From positions 1 through 11,149 of the forward strand of contig JAFGTA010000067.1 in NCBI GenBank assembly GCA_016934355.1: 11,149 nucleotides of DNA. The letters run 5' to 3'. Every line of letters begins with the position of its first letter. The first letter of the stretch is position 1. Below the pieces are notes generated by a model. The model worked only from the letters and a program-made list of their open reading frames with translations. It was not told where the DNA came from and ran no database searches. Of this stretch, positions 6,738-11,149 are shown in pieces. Position numbers and translations under genes: made by a program. The DNA comes from Candidatus Bathyarchaeota archaeon (GTDB taxonomy: Archaea > Thermoproteota > Bathyarchaeia > TCS64).

Positions 6738-7451
6738 ATGGCAGCAGTTCCGTTTTATGAATACTCATACACAGTAATAGCAATACTCATGACTTGGTCG
6801 ATGTACGCAACCCTGTATGGTAAGCCGAGTCCTTTCAGGTCTTGGGCCGAGAACTCGTTCATCGGGTTCACCATGGGGCTAAACATCGTGGTTACCGCCG
6901 ACTATGTCTTCAGGACCGGTATCCAGCCGCTTGGCCGTGGCAACTGGTTCCCAGCGGTGGGCATCCTCCTCGGAATACTGATGGTTCTCCGTCTGTTCCC
7001 GAGGTACAGCTACGTATCACGCATACCCATCGCCATATCCATCGGCACTAACCTAGGTCTGTCACTAAGAACACAGATCTTCACTGGCTTCATCAACCAG
7101 ATAACAGCGACGATAGTGCCCTTCTGGGTCCCAGGCAACCTGTACCAATCACTGGCTAACACCACGGTGTCCGTGTCTGTTGTAATGATGCTGACATTCT
7201 TCCTCTACAGCACAAAGCTGGAAGGTCCGCTGAAGTACACATCGAAGATCGGTGAATACATCCTCTACATCGCGTTGGGGGCCGTATTCGCGCAGACCTT
7301 CATGGGCAGGCTCGGACTACTGGTAGGATACTTGCAGAGTATAACCGACCCCGCGTGGCAGATACCCTACACACTGGGTTTCGCTGTGGTTGTGATGGGT
7401 GGAGTCCTAGCGCTCGACCGGTACGGCATCCTAGAGAAATACGCTGACTAA
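6738..7451 (+). CDS. Polytopic membrane protein, last gene of the operon
   Basis: This 237-residue protein has about six or seven hydrophobic segments (near 8-28, 37-57, 70-88, 95-117, 136-158, 171-197 and 210-230) separated by short loops. I do not recognise its family. A semi-polar segment, G-T-N-L-G-L-S-L-R-T-Q (103-113), lies within or beside the fourth hydrophobic stretch and may be functionally important. I chose ATG 6738 over the adjacent GTG 6735 because GGTGA (6727-6731) is then six bases upstream rather than three. Its TAA stop (7449-7451) overlaps the stop of the converging small gene. A T7 run 13 bases later should end the transcript. By position it completes a four-subunit membrane complex. 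Confidence 0.8.
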   Translation: MAAVPFYEYSYTVIAILMTWSMYATLYGKPSPFRSWAENSFIGFTMGLNIVVTADYVFRTGIQPLGRGNWFPAVGILLGILMVLRLFPRYSYVSRIPIAISIGTNLGLSLRTQIFTGFINQITATIVPFWVPGNLYQSLANTTVSVSVVMMLTFFLYSTKLEGPLKYTSKIGEYILYIALGAVFAQTFMGRLGLLVGYLQSITDPAWQIPYTLGFAVVVMGGVLALDRYGILEKYAD

Positions 7452-7783
7452 CCTTCTTTCTTTATTTTTTTCTCTTTCTCTTTATCTTTCTCTTGTTCCA
7501 GATCATCTAGTTCCTCGATGCGTTCAATAAGCGTCCTAGCGTTTCCCTTCTTCCTGAAGAAGGCGAAGTACTTGTCCACGCCGAGGAAGTCGAGGAACGG
7601 GCCGAAGAGACCGATCCCGAGCGTCGAGAAGACATTGGTCACCGGTTCCCCGCTCTCGAGCAGAATCTGGGCCAATAACCCCAAGTCGTTGTTTACGAAG
7701 AAGCGAGCCATCTGTTCGAGGACCATCTTTTCCTTGTTCTCGGGAAGGTCCTCCCAGTACTGCCATTCCTTCTCCTCTGTCAT
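7448..7783 (-). CDS. Uncharacterised small protein with Lys/Glu-rich tail
   Basis: I do not recognise a family for this 111-residue protein. It has an acidic N-terminus with several Trp/Tyr (about 1-20), a helical stretch (20-45), a moderately hydrophobic Gly/Phe-rich segment (about 50-76, including F-S-T-L-G-I-G-L-F-G-P-F) that may insert in or lie on the membrane, and a charged C-terminus ending K-E-K-E-K-K-I-K-K. I chose the start at 7783 because GGTGA lies four bases upstream, the same spacing as for the first gene of the membrane operon. An in-frame ATG at 7807 would add eight residues and would be nearly leaderless relative to the TATA at 7834-7842. The gene converges on the membrane operon with a 4-bp stop overlap and diverges from the 87-residue gene at 7871. 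Confidence 0.65.
   Translation of the reverse strand: MTEEKEWQYWEDLPENKEKMVLEQMARFFVNNDLGLLAQILLESGEPVTNVFSTLGIGLFGPFLDFLGVDKYFAFFRKKGNARTLIERIEELDDLEQEKDKEKEKKIKKEG
7461..7498 (+). terminator. T-rich terminator of the membrane operon
   Basis: A pyrimidine tract with a T7 run at 7465-7471 and further T runs lies 10-47 bases past the last stop of the operon. It fits archaeal poly-T termination. The same DNA encodes the Lys/Glu-rich tail of the converging gene on the other strand. Confidence 0.5.
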
Positions 7784-7833
7784 AGAATCACCGGTACGCT
7801 CCGTCATGTTAATACATTATGATCAGAGGCTGG

Positions 7834-7842
7834 ATTTAAAAT
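7834..7842. promoter_or_regulatory. Palindromic TATA element shared by two divergent genes
   Basis: The sequence atttaaaat contains a perfect tttaaa palindrome at 7835-7840 and is the best TATA candidate for both directions in the gap between the divergent genes. Its centre is about 33 bp from the plus-strand ATG at 7871 and about 30 bp from the minus-strand ATG at 7807. It therefore predicts a near-leaderless transcript on the right and, on the left, a transcript starting near 7811 that carries the GGTGA site of the 7783 start. Confidence 0.45.
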
Positions 7843-7870
7843 AAGAGATGACATATAGCTTAGCCTTGCT

Positions 7871-8134
7871 ATGGGTTCGGAATCCGCTGAGGCTGAGGGC
7901 ACTGGGAGGAGAAACCCTTTCGAGAGGATCGACCCGATACAGCTCATGATATGGGGGGTGCTGCTCGTCGCCTACGGCCTGTACTCAGCGTACGGCGCGG
8001 TGAACAGCGAGATGGAGGGCGGGCTGATGTTCATCCTCGTGCCCTATCTGGCCATCACTTTCTTCGGCGCGACCATATCCATCTACGGGTACAGGAAAGA
8101 GAAGGAAAAGAAAAAAGAAAAGGATGAGCCTTAG
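7871..8134 (+). CDS. Small two-helix membrane protein with Lys/Glu-rich tail
   Basis: This 87-residue protein has a polar N-terminus, two hydrophobic segments (about 24-45 and 52-73) and a charged C-terminal tail of alternating Lys and Glu (about 74-87). I do not recognise a family. There is no ribosome-binding site upstream, but a TATA element about 33 bp before the ATG suggests a leaderless mRNA. Its layout (short soluble N-terminus, two helices, basic tail) matches the 90-residue protein at 436-708, although the sequences are not evidently homologous. Its stop overlaps the pmbA stop by 4 bp on the opposite strand, and its A-rich tail codons form the T-rich tract just past pmbA. Confidence 0.7.
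   Translation: MGSESAEAEGTGRRNPFERIDPIQLMIWGVLLVAYGLYSAYGAVNSEMEGGLMFILVPYLAITFFGATISIYGYRKEKEKKKEKDEP
8097..8120 (-). terminator. T-rich terminator of the tldD-pmbA operon
   Basis: On the minus strand a T4-C-T6-C-T4 tract (8120-8105, with T6 at 8116-8111) begins about 10 bases past the pmbA stop and continues T-rich to about 8097. There is no obvious stem. It is the complement of Lys codons in the converging small membrane gene. Confidence 0.45.
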
Positions 8135-9504
8135 AACTGGGACTGCCCAGTGAACCGGAACGAGCCTACCCTTATCGGCGGCGTCGTCACCATGCCCATC
8201 TTGGCCACGGTCTTCTTTCCGCCTATCAGGTCGATCTCGCCGAGCACCTTGGGCACCGCGTCTGTGAACCTCATCACCTTGATGGGGTACTTTATCTCGC
8301 CGCCCTCGATGTACCAGCAGGCGTCACGCGTGAGCCCGCTGATGACGGCCTTGTCCCGCCTTATGGGGTTCACGTAGTGCAGCCTAGAGATGTAGACGCC
8401 CTTCTTTGTGTCCTCGATCATCTCGTCCACCGTTGAGTCTCCCGGCTCCACGATCTGGTTCACGGGCAGAGGCACCCCTCTGTAGTAGAATCCACGCGAG
8501 AACTTTGGCAGCGCGTGGCCCGTGCTCTCGGTCTTGTCCTTCCTAGCCGTGTAGTTGTCGTAGCACAGGTTCTCGACGACTCCCTTGTTCACGAGGCTGA
8601 GCCTCTGCTTGGGTGTGCCCTCGCCGTCGAAAGGCGCGGCGTTGCTGGTGTCCAGTGAGCGCCCGTCGTCAACGATGGTGAGCTTCTCGTCGAATACCTG
8701 ACTCCCTATCTTGTCTGTGACGAAGCTGTAGCCCTCCTGGTACGCCTTCGCGGAGATGCCCAGCATGGCTATGAACCTCGTGAATGTGGAGACAGCCTCC
8801 GGCGTGAATATGGCCTCGTACTCTCCTATGTCCAGCAGCTTGGGGCCTATGCTGTTCACGGCGTCCTTCGCGGCGGACTTGGCGAGCTTCTCGAAGTCGA
8901 ACTTGGAGACGTCTCTGTCGTTGCTGACGGTGAAGCCTGAGCCCTCCTTGGCGTCCTCGCCCGCCCTAGTGTGAGCCTCGATGACTGCGCTCGTGTACTT
9001 GGTTTCGGTGTCTACGCCGAGGGAGTTGACAAGCGCGTACTTGATGGTCTCTGTGGTGTAGCTGCCCGCGGACCACTTCACCTTCTTGTCGTAGCCCATC
9101 GCCGTGTCGATGACGGTCTTCACGGCGAGCGCCCTGTCCTCTGGGGTCACATCAGCCGTCTTCTTGCAGTACAGCTTAGGGATCGGCTTTATCGTCTTTG
9201 GCTCCACAAGTGACTCGAACTCCGGGTCAGGGGAAGAGACCTTTGCGATCTTCAGCGCCCTCTCGATGGCGGCGTCGATGGACGACGCCTCAAGGTTGTT
9301 GACGGCAGACGAGCCCAGCTTCTTGCCCTTCATCACCAACTCTAGGTTCAGGTAGTAGGTGGTGCTCGCAACGTTCTGGTGTATGATGTTCTTGGTGTAC
9401 CTCGTGAGTGCGCTGTCGGCCTCGAACACCGACGCCTCAGCCTGTGCCGCGCCGCTCTCGACCGCCTTCTTTACGGTCTTCTCAGCGATGTCTAATACGT
9501 TCAT
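8131..9504 (-). CDS. pmbA: TldE/PmbA subunit of the TldD/TldE metalloprotease
   Basis: This 457-residue protein is the TldE (PmbA) partner of TldD. In Escherichia coli the TldD-TldE heterodimer encloses a chamber in which unfolded peptides are cleaved; it processes microcin B17 and degrades the antitoxin CcdA. The family fold is supported by full-length similarity, the P-F-D-G-E-G-T-P motif at 291-298 and the late G-L-T-R-D-A segment (390-395). As expected for TldE, no H-E-x-x-x-H zinc motif is present, so catalysis must come from TldD. The start ATG at 9504 is one base past the tldD stop, with GGAGG inside the last tldD codons, so the two are translationally linked. The protein is cytosolic, with no signal peptide or membrane helix. 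Confidence 0.92.
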   Translation of the reverse strand: MNVLDIAEKTVKKAVESGAAQAEASVFEADSALTRYTKNIIHQNVASTTYYLNLELVMKGKKLGSSAVNNLEASSIDAAIERALKIAKVSSPDPEFESLVEPKTIKPIPKLYCKKTADVTPEDRALAVKTVIDTAMGYDKKVKWSAGSYTTETIKYALVNSLGVDTETKYTSAVIEAHTRAGEDAKEGSGFTVSNDRDVSKFDFEKLAKSAAKDAVNSIGPKLLDIGEYEAIFTPEAVSTFTRFIAMLGISAKAYQEGYSFVTDKIGSQVFDEKLTIVDDGRSLDTSNAAPFDGEGTPKQRLSLVNKGVVENLCYDNYTARKDKTESTGHALPKFSRGFYYRGVPLPVNQIVEPGDSTVDEMIEDTKKGVYISRLHYVNPIRRDKAVISGLTRDACWYIEGGEIKYPIKVMRFTDAVPKVLGEIDLIGGKKTVAKMGMVTTPPIRVGSFRFTGQSQF

Positions 9505-9505
9505 C

Positions 9506-10951
9506 TTACATCCTCCCTGTGATCCCTATCCTAACGTTATTCCACCTGGTCCTCGCGGCCCCGTGGCCCACGTACATCATCTGGCCAGGCCTACCCTTGC
9601 CGCAGCTCCACGTGCCGTAGAGCGTCCAGTCGTCTCTTGCGGTGGCGTCGAGGCTTCTCCAGAACTCGTAGCTGATGCCAGTGTAGGTCGGGTCCCTTAT
9701 GACGTCGGCGATCTCGCCGTTCTTGATGATCCAGCCTATCTCGCATCCGAACTGGAAGTTGAGCCGCCTCTGGTCGACTGACCACATCTTTGTGGACCTC
9801 ATAAGTATGCCGTCCTTGGTGTCCTCGATGATCTCGTCGCTCTTCCACTCCCCAGGTTCCAGGCATATGTTGTTCATCCTAACGATGGGGAGGTTCGTGG
9901 CGTTCTGCGCCCTCATCCCGGCGCTGCTGTGATCCTTCCCTATCTGCGCGGCGGTCTCGCGGGAGCTCTGGTATCCGACGAAGAGGCCGTCCTTAACGAG
10001 GTACTCCTTCCTTGCTGGCGTGCCTTCGTCGTCGTAGCCGTAGGTGGCGAGTCCGTGGGGGATCGTCGGGTCTGCGACGAAGCTCGTCTGCTCTGAGCCG
10101 TACTGGAAGCTGTCCAGCTTGTCCGGGGTTAGGAAGCTCATGCCGGCTAGGTCTACCTCGGTGCCGAGGACCCTGTCCAGCTCGCTGGCGTGGCCTATGG
10201 TCTCATGTATCTGAAGCAGGATGTGGGGGTCGTCGAGTATCAGGTTGGTCTTGACCTCGGTTGGGCAGGGCTCGGCCTTCAGAAGCTGCTCGGCCTCCTT
10301 TCCGGCCTCCGCAGCCATTCCGACGAAGTCGTGCTCCTTGATGTACTCGTAGCCCCGTGTGAGGGGGTTGATGTCGTATGACCGCCTCTGGACTAGGCCG
10401 CTGTCCATAACGTAGCCCTGTCCGTCGGCGTTGCACATGATTATCTTCTGCTTGATCCGTGAGCCCTCGGAGGTGGCTATGTATTTGTCCTCCAGCTTGG
10501 CCTGGAAGCTGCCAGAGGTGGTCCTCGCGTGGGGGCTGTTGTCCCTGAAGGCTTTGTCGGCGTCCACGAGGAGCTTGAGTATCTCCTCGACGGGCACGCC
10601 GAACGGGTCGATCTTGCAGTCCGATTGGTAGGTGTCCTCCACCGTTTTCACGGGGACGAGCTCTATGGGTCCCTTAGACACGAGTGCGCTCGCCTTGGCG
10701 AGCCTGACGGCGCGTGCGACGGTCTCCTTCACACTCTTATCTGAGATGACGTTGGAGCCCGCGAAGCCCCAGCCGTTCTCCGCTATTAGTCTGACGCCGA
10801 AGCCAGACTCAGAGGTGTGTGATATGGAGCTAGGTTTGCCGTTCATGATGTTGACTCGCTTGTCTTCATCGTCGACGAACCTGATGTCCGCGTATGAGGC
10901 GCCGAGCTGAGACGCGTACTCTAGTCCCTTTTCCGCTAACTCGATTCTCAT
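9506..10951 (-). CDS. tldD: TldD, zinc metalloprotease catalytic subunit
   Basis: This 481-residue protein is the catalytic subunit of the TldD/TldE peptidase (family M103/U62). The zinc-site motif H-E-T-I-G-H lies at 249-254 (His249, Glu250, His254), and the late Cys450 in W-S-C-G-K-G-R-P-G-Q corresponds to the third zinc ligand known from the E. coli enzyme. Length and motif order match the family, so it should be active with the PmbA encoded directly downstream. The ATG at 10951 has no clear ribosome-binding site, but a TATA element about 30 bp upstream indicates a near-leaderless mRNA. The natural substrate in archaea is unknown. Nothing in the window looks like a precursor peptide of a modified natural product. 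Confidence 0.94.
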   Translation of the reverse strand: MRIELAEKGLEYASQLGASYADIRFVDDEDKRVNIMNGKPSSISHTSESGFGVRLIAENGWGFAGSNVISDKSVKETVARAVRLAKASALVSKGPIELVPVKTVEDTYQSDCKIDPFGVPVEEILKLLVDADKAFRDNSPHARTTSGSFQAKLEDKYIATSEGSRIKQKIIMCNADGQGYVMDSGLVQRRSYDINPLTRGYEYIKEHDFVGMAAEAGKEAEQLLKAEPCPTEVKTNLILDDPHILLQIHETIGHASELDRVLGTEVDLAGMSFLTPDKLDSFQYGSEQTSFVADPTIPHGLATYGYDDEGTPARKEYLVKDGLFVGYQSSRETAAQIGKDHSSAGMRAQNATNLPIVRMNNICLEPGEWKSDEIIEDTKDGILMRSTKMWSVDQRRLNFQFGCEIGWIIKNGEIADVIRDPTYTGISYEFWRSLDATARDDWTLYGTWSCGKGRPGQMMYVGHGAARTRWNNVRIGITGRM

Positions 10952-10976
10952 AAAAAGAATTATAGCTTTTCTGGAC

Positions 10977-10985
10977 TATAAAAAA
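10977..10985 (-). promoter_or_regulatory. TATA box of tldD-pmbA
   Basis: On the minus strand the sequence reads ttttttata, centred about 30 bp before the tldD ATG. The transcript should start two to four bases before the start codon. Confidence 0.45.
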
Positions 10986-11052
10986 CGTGGTATAACAATT
11001 AAATATCATTTATATTGAATAACATTGAATATATACTAAGCAGTAGGTTCTA

Positions 11053-11083
11053 TTGTTCATAAAACTATGAGGGATATGAACAA
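11053..11083. repeat. Perfect 9-bp inverted repeat
   Basis: TTGTTCATA at 11053-11061 is matched exactly by its reverse complement TATGAACAA at 11075-11083, with 13 bp between. The arm centres are 22 bp apart, about two helical turns, which suits a dimeric DNA-binding protein. It lies about 100 bp upstream of tldD and could serve tldD or a gene outside the window. A transcribed hairpin is also possible. Confidence 0.45.
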
Positions 11084-11149
11084 CGTAAAATAGTGAAAAG
11101 AACAGAGTTGCATACGACCTTGGAGAAACCCTACTTCTACATCCGGTAC

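Larger units (their letters stand above)
10952..11149. other. Non-coding region upstream of tldD
   Basis: This AT-rich stretch at the window edge holds the tldD promoter and an inverted repeat. I see no open reading frame of useful length, no tRNA and no other RNA gene. It probably separates tldD from a gene beyond the right edge. Confidence 0.5.

Noticed and set aside
8131..10951. TldD/PmbA as part of a peptide natural-product cluster
   Set aside because: No precursor peptide, cyclodehydratase or other modification enzyme is present, and the pair is widespread as a housekeeping protease in archaea and bacteria.
1..11149. CRISPR array, insertion sequence or phage genes
   Set aside because: No regularly spaced repeats, transposase motifs, terminal inverted repeats or phage-type genes were seen.

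Overview
The window looks like chromosomal DNA of an archaeon. Coding regions are moderately GC-rich and the gaps are AT-rich. Starts are preceded either by an archaeal TATA element about 26-33 bp upstream (leaderless or near-leaderless genes) or by GGTGA/GGAGG-type ribosome-binding sites. No bacterial -35/-10 promoters are needed to explain the layout. I cannot name a phylum with confidence.

Layout, left to right. (1) 1-324: the C-terminal end of a HemL-type class III aminotransferase, cut by the window edge. (2) 436-708: a small two-helix membrane protein with a very basic tail. (3) 3731-709, minus strand: a two-gene operon encoding a MutL/GlmL-type ASKHA ATPase-fold protein and, overlapping it by 4 bp, a protein with a barrel-sandwich-like N-terminus and a KOW/SH3-like C-terminus. 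(4) 3732-4387: a 656-bp AT-rich divergent intergenic region containing a GC-richer island with no recognisable gene. (5) 4388-7451, plus strand: a tight four-gene operon of membrane proteins. Two have the plan helix, globular domain, helix. Two are polytopic. (6) 7783-7448, minus, and 7871-8134, plus: two small uncharacterised proteins with Lys/Glu-rich tails, diverging from one palindromic TATA element. (7) 10951-8131, minus: tldD and pmbA (tldE), a complete heterodimeric zinc-metalloprotease pair. (8) 10952-11149: non-coding, with a perfect 9-bp inverted repeat.

The part most likely to be an undescribed system is 709-7451. An orphan MutL-like ATPase, with no glutamate mutase subunits beside it, is translationally coupled to a KOW/barrel-sandwich protein and transcribed divergently from a four-subunit membrane operon. 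I suggest these six proteins form or serve one membrane complex. The two globular-domain subunits appear distantly related to each other, and by the positive-inside rule their domains would face opposite sides of the membrane. Its biochemical role cannot be read from sequence.

A second pattern concerns gene ends. All three convergent junctions abut or overlap by 4 bp, and each opposing operon runs into a T6-T7 tract that is the antisense of Lys codons in the small gene's basic C-terminal tail. These tails may therefore also act as poly-T transcription terminators for the neighbouring operon.
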